A DNA stretch of 64,000 nucleotides from Aspidapion aeneum (GCA_963576565.1 OY755039.1:69382886-69446885); one strand, 5' to 3'; positions 1-12,440 are shown, numbered from the stretch's first letter. Notes: generated from the letters alone by a model not told the origin. Numbers and translations: made by a program.

Positions 1-1274
1 ATAATCTAGTACCTATGATTAATGTGGTTATAAGTTGATTTTTTTTATTGTTTTCAGCTTTTGGATGATATGTGCGACCACTGATAAGCTGTGTATATAC
101 TACTTTGAAACATACCCTACACAACTTACAACCAAGGCGAGGAGGTACTTTTAAATCATTTCAGATTTTCGTCAAGCTGTTAAAAAGTAGACATTTAAGA
201 ATGATTCTCTTCACGAACAACTGTTTCATTATTTATTCACTCATCACTGACCAGAAATGTTAAAAGCAAATTTAAATATGCTAGATAGTGTTTGGTTTTT
301 CTTTATATTTTATTTTACCAATCAATTAGACTATGTATTATTTCATCAATAGTTAGTCGTTAATTTGTAGCTTTTTTTATAATAATAAAAACTCATTTAA
401 AAAATGTTTTATTTATTGCAGTTTATATATCATTTTCAATCTGTTTATATCTTATAAAGACAGTGTATGTCTTTATAAAATATTGACTGATTAAAAATTT
501 AAAAGAAAACTTTAAAATTAAAGAAAATTTATTATAAAAGGCGATTCAAATTTTCCGCCTTAACTTTTAGTTCGTCACTAAGCTCTGCAGTGGGCACCAC
601 AGAGCTAACGACCTGTCAAACAGCCGGAGTTGCCTATCTAATAAAAACTCACTGAACCGCGCCGCAAATCCTTTATCTATGTCTATAACCAAGTTCTGCT
701 GGGACGAGAGCGATGTTAGATAGATGCAAGTCCAACATGTAGCAGGATCACCTTTCGGAAGGGGTGTAAAAGCGTGTGTCCACTGCTGCACTTGCTACGC
801 AGTATAAAGATCCCTATCCTCGACAAAGAGGCGCAATGCAAAATTAAGCCGTCTTAGAGAAAGAAACCTTGCATCCTTAAGGGGCACGTACATCAGCACG
901 GTGTTTGCGAAAAGGGCGCCGTGTGCCTAGTCGCTAGACCAAAAATGGTCTCCCCACCACTACTATTACCACTAGTACTTAACCGCTGGTGTAAGTGTTA
1001 AGTTTTAAGATCTTAGTAAATACTTACTGCGTTAGTCTTTAAATACAAAAGGTCTGTGATTCACATATACGAAATCAATGTCGACGAAATATCGACAACC
1101 ACACGGTCTCTTTGTTCTCAAATTCGAATGGCATCCTCAGCAATTATTCCACCTGCGGCTTTTATTCAGGCAGATTTGTAAATGACAGATTTAGAACCTA
1201 GAGTTAATTAGGTTTGGGCATAATGTATAATCGCACCAGGCTTATTCTTTTGAACACCATACTATGTATTTTAA
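1..1274. other. non-coding stretch, no gene recognised
   Basis: AT-rich sequence without a convincing gene. Positions about 540-960 are noticeably richer in G and C than the flanks and stay open for 74 codons on the minus strand, but I recognise no domain, splice pattern or family. It may be a decayed repeat or pseudogene. Confidence 0.4.
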
Positions 1275-1768
1275 AATAAATCCATGACGGTTCTGATACC
1301 TTCCTAGCCCATTAGCACACTCCAAGTACAACTCCATGCTATATCAACCTGAAAAAGAGTTTTTTTCAATATATCCGAAACGAAAGCTCCTAGGAAGTTT
1401 TTGATTATAACACAAATTTTGAAGAAAAATGTGCTCTACTTTATTCTGAAAACTGCATATTGACGCGACTCTCCGTTAAAAACTTACTTTAAAAAATTCT
1501 ACCTTCAAAAAACTGTCATTAGCATTAATGAATTTTTGCCAAACTCTAACCAACCCGTTACAGTATCGAATACTATTTTGCCTGAAAATTTCATGAATAT
1601 CGGTTTAGCGGTTTAGGAGCTATCGTGTTACGGACAGACACACACACACCGACACGCACAAAGACATCACGACGATATTGCTCAAAATACACACAAATAA
1701 CACAGTTTCGGCGATGTCTCGAAAAAAACAATACCTTCTTTAGCCATTGCTGCGCGGGCTAAGAAGGT
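1275..1768 (-). repeat. dispersed ~500-bp repeat, copy 1
   Basis: One of three copies of an unclassified family in this window; the others are 42552-42961 and 58677-59177. Read on the minus strand it opens with TAGCCCGCGCAGCAATGGCT followed by AGAAGGT. It carries a GT-rich run, then CCGTAACACGATAGCTCC, and closes with GGTATCAGA, CCGTCATGGAT and a T-rich tail. The opening and closing GGCTA/GAAGGTAT motifs are similar, so the unit is bounded by related short sequences. No coding capacity is seen and no target duplication is clear. It might be a non-autonomous DNA element or a fragment of a larger repeat. Confidence 0.75.
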
Positions 1769-4700
1769 AAAAAATTTAAGGTATTTCTTTATTTTTATAC
1801 AGGAGATTAAATTTTAAATTAAAACTTTGGATTTCAGCTTTTTTGACCAAAAACAATAAATTTACAAAAACAAATTATAATCCGTGACCATAGCGTCTTT
1901 CGTGGGCTTTTTGTTTACAAAACCTGTTTTATTCGATTTCTAATTATCTCCAGCGCCAGTTTCAGGGCCTACCAGGCCCTAGGCACTAGTGGTAAGACGG
2001 GCCCCTTCCCTCTTTACAAAGCCGCGCAAAAAAAGATACAGCGAGACAACTTGTGTCTTTTATATTTTTTTATCAAAACTTTTTTTTCACTTAATACTTT
2101 TGAACTTTCACATGTCAGGACCAAAAATCTTTTAATGTTCACAGGAAAAATTATTACACAGCCTTACAGAAAAAAAATAGATAATGTCGGTCGAGACAGA
2201 CCTTAATATTCCTATGTATTTTTTCCTAAGGAAAGACATCTAAATTTTCTCCAGTGAGACAAAGACTTTTTTAACCCCGGATTTGATTTATTTTTTTGTA
2301 GAATTCGGTTATAAAAAAATTTAGATAAAGAAAATTTTCTATATTAAATAAGTGTTATCCCCGAAAATTTAAACCAAAATCAACTGAAATTCAAAAATTT
2401 TTGAAAATTACAAAGGTAATTAAAAAATTGTAAGAAATTGGGGGGCCCTCTTTTTAGAAAATTATTAAATACCTAGATTTAAAAAGAGTTGTTTTTTCAG
2501 AAAAAAAACAGTAATAAAAAAAATATTTTTTTTATTTAGTTCTTGCACCACAATAAACTTAAAGTCAAATTAAGTTTTTGGACCAGGGCCCTGCGGGCCC
2601 CTTGAAGCTCCGGGCCCTAGGCAAGTGCCTAGAGTGCCTATAGGATAAGCCGACGCTGATTATCTCACCAACACTGCCTGACCTGTTAACAGAACCAAAA
2701 TTATCATAGTCAAAAAGTAAGGTTAGGGCGACAAAATATTTTTTTAATTCTGAACGACTGGAATAATGACACTTGGCACACATATCGGCCTATACGTACT
2801 TATTCCTTGGCTGTCAAGAAAATTTTTTTTGATTGGGGGTTAATAGTATGTAATACTCTAATTTATTGAAATCTTGCAGGTACATTATCGTCAATGATAA
2901 ATGAGATGGTCTAAAAACAAAAATTTTCCCCTGACACCCCCTAGGGTCATAAAGATATTTTTATTTAATTTTGTTTTTACCTGAAGTCCGCTTTAAATTG
3001 CCACAAAAATTTGTTTCTTTTTAATTTGCAACGATTTCATTTTCTAAAATTGCTTGAACTTTAATATTTATAAGCCTCATGTGGTGGGGTCAAAATAAGA
3101 AGAAGCCCTAGGAGCCCGGGGCAAAGTATAAAGTATATAAAATTAAGAAATAACCAACTGCAGCCATTTGGTGCAAATTTGCTGACATAGGGCAGAGTAT
3201 AAGTCAATAAAGCTTTTTTATTTTAAATTACAAAAATGTTTACCCCTACCTAGGGGGCCTCGTTAACAGCTTCGAATTTTTATTTATGTAGCAGTCCTGT
3301 GGTTAATTGTATGAGCTACCAATTGAATAAAACATAGTTGTGCAGGTACAATAGTTTAGAAGATATATGACATAATCTAAAAACACTTGCGCCCCCTAGG
3401 TGCAAAGTTGAGCCTGCTCAATACGGAGACAAGTTTTCCGAGATTCTTGATACATTCTCTTATGCAATTTAATAATCTAAAAACCTTTGTAAGAGCATCA
3501 GGTTCATAATGGATCCATTTGTTTTTTATTTAACTTATTGCTTGCTCAAATGATAGACATAAAAAACTGGAAAATATTCCCAACCGCTCAGTGCAGTTAT
3601 TTTAGTTATTATCATCATATTATTTATATTTTAATTCAAAGTTGAAGAAGTTGGCGTAGCACAGATCCTCCCGTGGCCAGGTTTGCTGGCCGTGGCTTCG
3701 GTAACAAAGTTATAACAATAAACATATTTTCACCGCAGCGGGCGTTAAACAAACTTTTAGTTCTCCGAATGAAACCTCAAAGAGTTATTTTTGCTTTAGT
3801 ACTTACTGTAATCCGAAAGGGCAAAAGCAAACTTTTGATAATGACATTTCCCGAACAAAGCGGAGTTTTTGCTAAAAGTTCGCTGAGTTGGTTGGAAGCA
3901 ACATAAATTTCGCACCTACATTAAGTAAGCAACTCCTTGATTGGTTTATTATAAATCACACTTGATATTCCAAATGGCAACAGCTTTTCATATTTTTAAA
4001 TAATAATCCTTTTTAATTTAAAATTTACTTAATATACAAAGTTTTTAACAGCTAAAAGGTCAGATGATTTTTTATCAATTAAAGCGTTAAGGGCAATATA
4101 GTGCAGTGGTAAGCCACATTTTAAAAAAGTAGACATGAAATTTTTTGAAAAAATATGTAAAATATTGGTCTTAAAGTAAACATAGGTTTTAACCTAAACA
4201 CTTATTAAAGTTGAATGAACGACCGCCCAGATGGTCGGGTGGTTAAAGTTTCTTAGCAAGTGTTAACAAAAGGAAAAAAGAATAAAAAAACCAACATTTT
4301 CATAAGTTTTCATTAAAAAATATAGTGGTTCATAAAATGAGACATTTAACAAACAAAGGCGACAATTTTGTAAGGCATGAGTATTTGAATAATCGTAAAA
4401 AAAGGAGTAAACTTATACCAAAAGTCAAAATTATCGACCGCTATTTTCCCATGATGTTCTGGGAAATCGGTGGTCGAATTTCAATCCATCTTTTGTAGGA
4501 TTGTGGCCAAATTTAAATTCCACTTTTAGAAGATTGTGGCTCTACTACCACTTTAACACTGGCAGGGCCGTCGCTAGACTTGTGGTCACCTGGAGTAAGA
4601 TGGGGAACATGCCGCCCTCCCTCGGCTTTTTTCCGCAACACTGCAATTTTTTGTGTTACTTCTTTACATACATGGTGTCAGAGAGCGAATCCAAAAAGTG

Positions 4701-5479
4701 ATTTACTACTCCGAAAGAAAGTAATAATTCTAAAAAGAATGAGGTCAGCATAAAAAAGTCAACCATTTTTTTAAATCGAGTTTTAAGGGTATCTTCTCCT
4801 TACTCTTGTACGGGAGACATAGTAATTTCTTATTAAAAAAACAAAACCAAATTTAGATCGTCTTTGTGGTTTTCTAGATGTCAGCGATTAGCCTTAAAAC
4901 TATGAATGGCAATATCTCAAAAATTTTTAATTTTATTTTTGATTACTTGACAGAGTCGGTTTGAACCAATTACTCTTGAAAAATACCAAAAAATATCATT
5001 CCCCATCTCACCCAGATACTACAAAATCAAGCAATCGAAATTGACATGAGAGAGCAAAATCAGTAATACCTAACTAATTTGGCCAACCTTATCAAATTAT
5101 GAAGTGCAATTTTTTTTTTTAAATCAGTTCAAGTTTGTGAGAAACACATCGGAAAAACCCATGACAATTTTTCAAACCGTGATGCTTATTTAAAAAGTAA
5201 CATTTTACAACGTCAAAATGAAATTTCCTAAACATTATTTGGGCACAACACTTTTTTCTTTATGTAAAAAAGTATTTTTCATGTCAATCATTTTCTTAAA
5301 TTATTTCCATTTTATTTATCTTTTTCTGTTCTCCTACAAATTTATTAAATAATGGGAAATGAATCACAAAATTTCATTAATTAATTTTCTAGATATTACG
5401 TCTCTAAATAAGGTAGCTTAATGTGACATAATTACATCTTTAAATTTAAAGTATGCGTGGCGGCTACCGAATGAGGGCA
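1769..5479. other. decayed non-coding DNA with repeat remnants
   Basis: No gene is supported. Two facing GGGCCC-rich segments (about 1960-2020 and 2583-2650, both containing CCTAGGCA) look like the decayed ends of an old inverted-repeat element. At 4563-4680 the sequence starts CAGGGCCGTCGCTAGACT and matches, in reverse orientation, the segment ending at 56068, so it is one terminus of a dispersed hAT-like family. Short open frames at 3673-3906 and 4501-4701 show no recognisable domain. Confidence 0.5.
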
Positions 5480-5487
5480 GCTTGCAC

Positions 5488-6088
5488 TAGGGGTGAACAA
5501 AAATTTTAATTAATCGATTCAATCTAATCGATTCGATTATTTGAAACCGATTCGATTCACTTAAAAAATCGGTTGAAATAAATCAATGCAAAATACATCG
5601 ATTCGTTTTAAACTTATGAACTTTGTTGGTGCATATATTTTTTTTATTTTCTTATTATTCGCCGCCCCCCCCCCCATGCCCTAGATTTTTTTACGTACTT
5701 TCCACATATTTCATGAAAAAACACAAAAAATAGCTTATAATTCGACATCATGAGACTTCGGGCCCCACAAGACATATTCCTGGGTGCGCCACTGTTCTTA
5801 CCGTACCTATTTATAATATATTAGGGGTAGGGGGCTTAAAAACTAGCTTAAAATTAATTAATTTAAAATAAATCAAATCGATTTAACTTTAAAAAAAATA
5901 TTTTGGTGACGGAAATGATGGAATAAAGTATTATTATTAGTTTGCTTAGTCCTTAGTAAAGGGCACCACCCTACCGATTCGATTCTTGGGAAAAGAATCG
6001 AAACGTTGAATCGAATCAACACTTTGGAATCGATTCGATTTTTTCGATTATCGTGCAAAAAGAATCGAACCCATTCTGGACACCCCTA
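5488..6088. mobile_element. hAT-type MITE with GATTCGATT-rich interior
   Basis: The element begins TAGGGGTG and ends CACCCCTA. It is flanked by perfect 8-bp direct copies of GCTTGCAC (5480-5487 and 6089-6096). An 8-bp target duplication with a (C/T)AGGGGTG terminus is the signature of hAT-superfamily elements. It is 601 bp long and lacks a transposase, so it is non-autonomous. Both ends carry arrays of GATTCGATT and its complement that can pair with each other. The middle (about 5650-5790) holds a poly-C run and a segment ending GGTGCGCCACTG that recurs at about 50940-51055, suggesting a nested or captured repeat. Confidence 0.88.
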
Positions 6089-6215
6089 GCTTGCACCAGC
6101 AGAAAATAACCCTAACTCAAAAGTCAAAGGCGGCCTTCGGCCGCCACCTAAATCTGCAGCCCGGAGTGGCTGCTCCTCCGCTCCACCCATTACGACGACT
6201 CTGACACTGGTTCAA

Positions 6216-6828
6216 CCAAGGCCAACACAAAAATAGAGGCCACGACCATGAAAAAATCAGCTGTTCTCCCGGGGCTGAATTTTACATTGGGTCTTATTGG
6301 AGGTCAGATGTTTTTTTATGATATTTTCAAAATGGCACTACAGATTTCCGCAAAATTTCAGTGAAATATTCTCAGACACCATCCCGATATTCCACCAAAG
6401 GTTTGTAAGGAAGCAACATGATTAAAAGGTTAAAATCTTCAAGATTTAGCATTCCTTATTTTGAATTCAAATTACCCGCCATGTACCACATGCTAACTGT
6501 TATACTTGACATGTATTTGACTTTGTCATATGTGATTGTCACATTCGCTTCTGCTTTAAACTTAATTTTTGTGTGAGCTAATGAAGCGGCTATGAAAAAT
6601 TAGGGCTTACTATACATTTAAAAAAAATTGTTCTGCCAGAATAAAGTAAAAACAATCTCAAAAACGGCTTTATTTAACAAAAAATCAAATATCCATGAAC
6701 CGTCATTCCAATTTCAAAATTTTAAAGACAATCAGCTGTGTCGTAACGTGACCATCAAAACAAAATCAGCCCCCGATGTGACGTCAACAAAGTGGAGGAT
6801 CGTGGCCCGTCCATTTTGATAGCCCTGG
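6216..6828. mobile_element. MITE with CCARGGCYAAC-type ends
   Basis: The left end starts CCAAGGCCAACAC and continues into GAGGCCACGACC. The right end is the approximate reverse complement and finishes GATAGCCCTGG. Both sides are flanked by TTCAA (6211-6215, 6829-6833), a plausible 5-bp target duplication. Inside the ends are AATCAGCTG and GACGT motifs, and a block including GAGCTAATGAAGC recurs at about 51205-51405. No transposase is present. The superfamily is not settled. Confidence 0.6.
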
Positions 6829-6838
6829 TTCAACAAAG

Positions 6839-7369
6839 CCCACAATTTCGGTCCTATTTTCCGGAAAAGTTCGCCCTTTGGCGATGCCACTAAAAACCAA
6901 TTTAGGCTTATTAAGAAACAAGCAGCCACCCATGCATACAGGTATTTGGAAAATAACAGGGCAACGGCGCGGCGTAGATATGATTTTTACTTGGCGCGGG
7001 ACAGCATAAAAACTTTTAATTGAAATCACTTGCTAGAACTTGTTTTATTGAATGAGAACAAAATAGAGTATCGCGTACGGACCTGGATTTGACTTACCCT
7101 TTTGACCCTACCCCCCTACCCTGATAACAGGGAAGCAGTCCCATATCGTATTTAGCCAAAAACATCTGCACCAACTGCAAGTTATTAAATAACCCTCAAA
7201 ACAACAAACAAAAAAAATCAACTAAGATACTTGTTCCCAACTTACGCCTCTTAAACACTCATTTCTTATTTTAAAATTGAATAGAACAAAAATACGAGAG
7301 TTTTTAGATGATATATATATTTTATATTATTACTTTTTCACTTGAGAAACTTTTTTGTTTAATTGTTAA
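6839..7369. other. non-coding spacer
   Basis: AT-rich DNA between the MITE and the large inverted repeat. No gene or repeat is recognised. Confidence 0.4.
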
Positions 7370-8366
7370 TATAGGTAAATTTAGTGGGAATAAGGACACT
7401 GTTGTTCTGGTAAATATACGTTTTAATCCATCGGTAACGTTTCGACAATGGTTTTTGTCTTCATCAGACTACAAAGGTTACAACTCATTAGTAAGATAAT
7501 ACAAAATACTGCACATTAATACATCACCAATTAAAAATTATTATTCTTTTCCCAATAAATAACATTTAAAATGACCTTATTAACAATATATTATTTTTTA
7601 CCTAAATATTTTTTTCTCTTTTAATGTATATGTAACTGATTTTTTTATTTATTTATATAAAGAAATAATTATGGTTTATTTTTCTTCTTTTTTTTTTTAA
7701 TATATATAAATTTTTTTATACAAAGGTTCAAAAAATTTTGTCACTATAGTAACTGATGGGTGGCTCAATAAAATACGCACAAAGAGATCAATCAGCTGTT
7801 CATATAAAAACAATAATAATAAATAAAACCTGTAGCAAGCCATAATGCCATGTAGAAAATAACAACAATGTACACATTATAAAGCTATGTTAAAATTTAA
7901 AACAAAATTAAAAAGGACTGTTGAAATATTTAAAATTCCGTACTCACCCTTCAGGCTAGATCGTACATTGAAACAACAAAAAACAAAAATTCAAGCACAG
8001 CAGGAAAACAAATGGCACAAAATTAAAAACGAAACCCAACATTAATCTGCTAATTATTTATATTTTCTTTTGTTTTGTTTATCAGACAGGTTATATTATC
8101 GGCGGCAAAATTAGTCCGCATTGTTGTCACTATTCTGGATTTTCATTGTTCCGAAATATTAAAACAAATTAAAATTCTTTAAGTTTAAAGCAAAAGGCAA
8201 CCTTGAATAGAGTGGAACTAGTAGTGTACGGTACTGATTTAATTTAGAGTGGGACAAGTGTATATAGTATGATACAATTAAGACAGTGATGGAACTTATT
8301 TTCTAGTTTGGAGTTGTTGTGTATTAAAATGCATTGATAACATGCATTGTTGTCAGAACACAAAAC
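7370..8366 (+). repeat. left arm of ~1-kb inverted repeat
   Basis: This 997-bp segment is the near-perfect reverse complement of 13215-14209. The arms start TATAGGTAAATT on the outside and end CAAAAC on the inside. Before the Gypsy insertion at 8399 the inner spacer was only about 400 bp, so the original structure was a ~2.4-kb foldback. No coding frame is seen. Each arm carries a hammerhead-like core, a motif known from the pseudo-LTRs of Penelope-like retroelements; Penelope copies in inverted orientation are also known. That family assignment is inference. Confidence 0.85.
7417..7467 (-). ncRNA. hammerhead-ribozyme-like core (left arm)
   Basis: On the minus strand the order is CTGATGA, A, a 3-bp stem GAC/GTC with a 10-nt loop, GAAAC, then a 5-bp stem ACGTT/AACGT with a 13-nt loop, and an A as the H17 position. 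This is the type I hammerhead order. The outer stem (stem I) cannot be paired convincingly from the adjoining bases, so the motif may be decayed or inactive. The right arm holds the same motif at 14112-14162. Confidence 0.4.
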
Positions 8367-8398
8367 TATATACATAAAATATATATGTATTTTAATAT

Positions 8399-8770
8399 TG
8401 TTACGGGTTCACAACGACAATTTAAAACTCGCAATTGTTGAAAACGATACGTCAATTTATTTCGACAAATTATGTACAAAAACACGCACTTAAACTTCAC
8501 TACTATAATCGGTCTACTAACTTACAGCACGTTATCTGTGACTGACTCCTGGTGCGCGACCCCGGCCCTATATATAGGATCGTCCATCTCTCTCGAACTT
8601 TCCGGCAGCCTTCGACGTCCGGAAAGTTCCCGCACTACCGCGACTGCAAGCCACAGACAACGCAACTAAAACCTAGACTAAGAATACAACCTTAAGATAA
8701 ATCGACCTAATACTACACTAAACCTAAATAAATTCCAATTATAAAATTTAAATAACTTGAATTTGTAACA
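8399..8770 (-). repeat. Gypsy 3' LTR
   Basis: This 372-bp LTR starts TGTTAC and ends GTAACA, a 6-bp terminal inverted repeat. It matches 12459-12840 except for a missing 10-bp block (GGTAATAATT) and one substitution. In element orientation it lies downstream of the polypurine tract. The TATA box and heat-shock-like sites are duplicated from the 5' LTR. Confidence 0.95.
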
Positions 8771-8787
8771 CTATCCTCCTCTTCAGG
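8771..8787 (-). other. Gypsy polypurine tract
   Basis: On the minus strand the sequence CCTGAAGAGGAGGATAG lies directly against the LTR start TGTTAC. This is the expected plus-strand primer position. The frame-corrected pol reading frame would end (TGA) inside this tract. Confidence 0.85.
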
Positions 8788-8883
8788 TTTGATCGTCTCG
8801 ATCAACATTTCCCAGGTAAGGTTTTAGTCTGTCTAGATGAACAACTTTCATCTTGGACTTCGGGCTTCCCTGGATTCGGTAGA

Positions 8884-11358
8884 CTACATCATTAATTCTC
8901 TTAACAACTTTATAAGCCCTTCCCATGGTGGTGTCAACTTAGGTGATCTTCCTTTCTTGCGTTGAGGATTGTATAGCCAGACTTGATCATTCTCTTTGAA
9001 CCCTGAAGAGTTTGATTTCAGGTCATATCTCGCTTTCATGCGGTCACTGGCTATTTCTATTCGCTCTCTAACCACTTCATGGATATCGTGCAGCTTTTGC
9101 CTTAAACGTTCGACATAGTCATTAACCTCTAAGTGTGCTTCTTCAGGTGATCCAAACATGATATCACATGGCAAACGCAGTTCTCTACCAAACAGGATAC
9201 TAGATGGAGTAGCTCCTGTCGTATTGTGAATGGCAGTTCTATAGGCCATCAAAAACAATGGAATATATTGGTCCCAATCTGTTTGGTGCTCATCAACAAC
9301 TTTGCAAAGATGTTCCTCTATTGTTTTATTAAATCTTTCAACCATGCCATCTGACTGCGGATGCAAAGCAGTAGTCCGTGTTTTATGTATTCCTAAAAGG
9401 TCACAGAGATTCTGGAAGAGCTTTGATTCAAAGTTTCTTCCTTGATCTGAATGTAGTTCCAAAGGAATGCCAAATCGGCTGAAAACATCATTTACCAGAA
9501 CTTCTGCAACTGTAGCGGCCTCTTGGTTAGGCAAAGCAAAAACTTCTGGCCATTTGCTAAAATAATCCATGACAACAAGGATGTATTTGTTGCCCTTTTT
9601 AGTTTCTGGAAATGGTCCGGCCACATCAATAGCAATGCGTTCGAATGGCAGACCTACGTTATATTGTTTCATTTGACCTCTGGACCTTGTTTTGGGACCT
9701 TGGCTGGTTGCACAAGTCGAACATCGGCGGCACCAGTTTTTCACATCTTGAAAGTAATTGACCCAATAAAATCGGTTTCGAATTTTGTCCAAGGTTTTAT
9801 TTATGCCTAGGTGCGCGCCTGATTTTCCACCATGGCATTCGGCCATTATGTTGTCTACCATGCTCCTAGGAACCACTACTTGATTAATCACAGTAAGGCC
9901 ATCGGCACTTTCCCAGGCACGTTTAAGGATGTTTTCTTCTACTATCAGTGAATCCCATTGTGCCCACAGTGATTTGAATATCACCCCTTGGTTTGCGATA
10001 TCTTGCCATGATGGTCGTGGCTTGTTCTCTTCTTTCAATTGCAAGATAGGTCCTACATCTTTGTCGTTAAGTTGTGTGGTTCTAATTGAAGCCGACATCC
10101 ATTCTTCATCTGGTTCTAACTTTATCTGGCGCACGTAGGTAATTCCTTCTTTCTGGTCAATTTTCCTGCAATGTTTACAATCCTCGGGGCAAGGTCTTCT
10201 GGACAATGCATCTGCATTATTATGCACCCTTCCTGCTCGGTGCTTAATTTGATAATGGTATTGTTGTAGCTTTTCTATCCATCTCGCGACTTGCCCCTCA
10301 GGTTGTTTCATTTTCATGAGCCACTGTAACGCAGCATGATCCGTTCTAATCAGAAACTCTTGTCCGTAGAGATATTTGTGAAAGTGATCTACGGATTTAA
10401 CTATGGCTAGGAGCTCCTTTCTAGTAACACAATAATTTCTCTCTGGTTTGGATAGCTTCTTGCTGAAAAATTCGATGACCCGTTCTTCTCCATCTTGTAC
10501 TTGGGAGAGTACTGCTCCTATGCCATCGTTGCTCGCATCAGTATCTAATATGAATTTTCCTTTTGGAATGGGATATGCAAGAATCGGACTAGAACATAAT
10601 GCTGCTTTTAGTCTTCTAAATGCTTGGTCACATTCGGTATTCCATTTGTAAGAAGCTTTATCTTCTGTAAGTCTATGTAACGGAGACGCTATTTTGGCGA
10701 ATCCTTCTACAAATCGTCTGTAGTATGTGCACAGACCCAAAAAGCTTCTCAATTCATGTTTGTCACGAGGTTGAGGCCATTCTTTTATTGCTTGTAGCTT
10801 CTTTTCGTCGGTATGGATGCCTTCTCGGGAAACGACGTGACCCAGGAACTCAACTTTTTCTTGGAACAGAAAACATTTCTTTGAGTTTAATTTAAGATTT
10901 GCGTTCCTGATTCTTGAGAATACTTCTCGTAAATTATCTAGATGTTCTTGAAATGATTTCCCCATTACTATGACATCATCCAAATAGACTAGGCAGGTTT
11001 TCCAAGTAAGGCCTCGTAGAACGACTTCCATTAGTCTTTCAAATGTAGCTGGGGCATTGCACAGGCCAAATGGCATCACATTAAACTGATAAAGTCCACT
11101 TCCAGCAGAGAATGCAGTCTTCTCTTTATCTCTTTCAAAGATTCCTACTTGCCAATACCCACTTTTCAGGTCAAGAGTAGAAAACCAATATGATCCTGCC
11201 AACGTTGTTAATGTGTCGTCCATGGTGTGTTTCATATCGCCCTGGTTTTGTTCAATGGTCTGTTTCATGTCGTTCTGGTTTTGAGCCATTTGAGCTGCTA
11301 GAGCCTGCATCATTTTAGTTAAATCTTCCATCTTGGCCGATCCTTGTCTAGTAAGCAT
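8884..11358 (-). pseudogene. Gypsy Gag-Pol remnant: Gag start fused in frame to RT-RNaseH-integrase
   Basis: The frame opens at ATG 11358. The first ~55 residues are a Gag-like N-terminus with a repeated MKQT/MKHT coiled-coil-like stretch. It then jumps straight into mid reverse transcriptase (FSTLDLKSGYWQV). The catalytic YLDD is followed by RNase H (DTDASNDGIG, TDHAALQWL), the integrase zinc finger (HLGINK then CRRCSTC) and the integrase core with D (AIDVAGPF), D (HSDQGRNF) and E (MVERFNK). Missing are most of Gag, the protease and the RT fingers. A full Gag-Pol of this group would be several hundred residues longer. Near the C-terminus a 1-base loss (about 8921) shifts the frame; the displaced downstream frame continues with KMKVVHLDRLKPY, the usual Gypsy end. 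RT, RNase H and the D-D-E residues visible here look intact. Confidence 0.92.
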
Positions 11359-11389
11359 CAACTTCCTGATAAATCACTTAAAACGTCTA

Positions 11390-12270
11390 TTTTAGGGCTA
11401 TAAAGCGAATGTCGAAGTCGGTTTTTCAATATCTCTTCCAATTCTTAAATAGAACCTAATGGAATGTTCTGGAATATACTGGTAGATGCTACTCTTTCTG
11501 CTACTAGGCAAATGTAGAAGTCACTTTTTGATTATCTCTTTTGGTTCTCGAATAGACCGTCGTAGAATGTTATGGAATATTCTAGAAATAATTTCTAATT
11601 CTTACTTTTAAAATAACTAAGCTACTGTCGAAGTCGGTATTTGTATATCTCTTCTAGTTTTTGAATAGAACGTCGTAGAATGTTATGGAATCTTCTAGAA
11701 ATTCTTTCTAATTCTTACTTTTGAAATAACTAAACTAATGTCGAAATCGGTATTTGCATATCTCTTCTAGTTTTTGAATAGAACGTCGTAGAATGTTATG
11801 GAATCTTCTAGAAATTCTTTCTAATACTTACTTTTGAAATAACTAAACTAATGTCGAAATCGGTATTTGTATATCTCTTCTAGTTTTTGAATAGAACGTC
11901 GTAGAATGTTATGAAATCTTCTAGAAATTCTTTTTAGTTCTTACTTTTGAAATTACTAAGCTAATGTCGAAGTCTCTTTTTGGATATTTCTTCTGGTTTT
12001 CGAATAGAGCGTCGTAGAAAGTAATGGAATGTTCTAGAAATTATTTCTGATTCTTACTTTTAAAATTACTAATCTAATGTCGAAGTCGGTATTTGTATAT
12101 CTCTTCTAGTTTTTGAATAGAACGTCGTAGAATGCTATAGAATATTCTAGAAAATCTCTCTAATTATCAATTTTTGGACTGTAAAGTTAATGTCGAAGTC
12201 GGTTTTTAAATATCTCTTTTAGTTTTTGAATAAAACAATATCGAACTTCTTCGAATATTCTAGAAAAATC
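11390..12270. promoter_or_regulatory. 113-bp tandem array of heat-shock elements in Gypsy leader
   Basis: Eight copies of the heat-shock trimer GAAnnTTCnnGAA begin at 11462, 11575, 11688, 11801, 11914, 12027, 12140 and 12253, exactly 113 bp apart. Seven are perfect; the 11914 copy has AAA for the first GAA. In several units an upstream GAAtgTTAtg extends the site to five alternating pentamers with one mismatch. A ninth, imperfect site lies at 12345. The unit also contains GTCGAAGTCGGT and CTCTTCTAG. The array lies in the transcribed leader, between the primer site and the Gag start. Binding of heat-shock factor is inferred from the motif alone. Confidence 0.75.
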
Positions 12271-12440
12271 ACTTACTGTTTTTCTGTCCAATTGTCCTAT
12301 CCGGTGGTAATATGTAAGGGTAGTCTTTGCACTATTCAGTTCCGAATATTCTGGCAAAATAACTTACTGTTCTTCTTTTTAATTGTCCTAGCCGGTGGTA
12401 CTGTGTAAGGATAGTCTTTGCACTATTTATTTCTTTTAAT

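Noticed and set aside
567..791. Open frame of 74 codons on the minus strand
   Set aside because: No domain, no upstream start context and no splice sites; the higher GC content alone does not support a gene.
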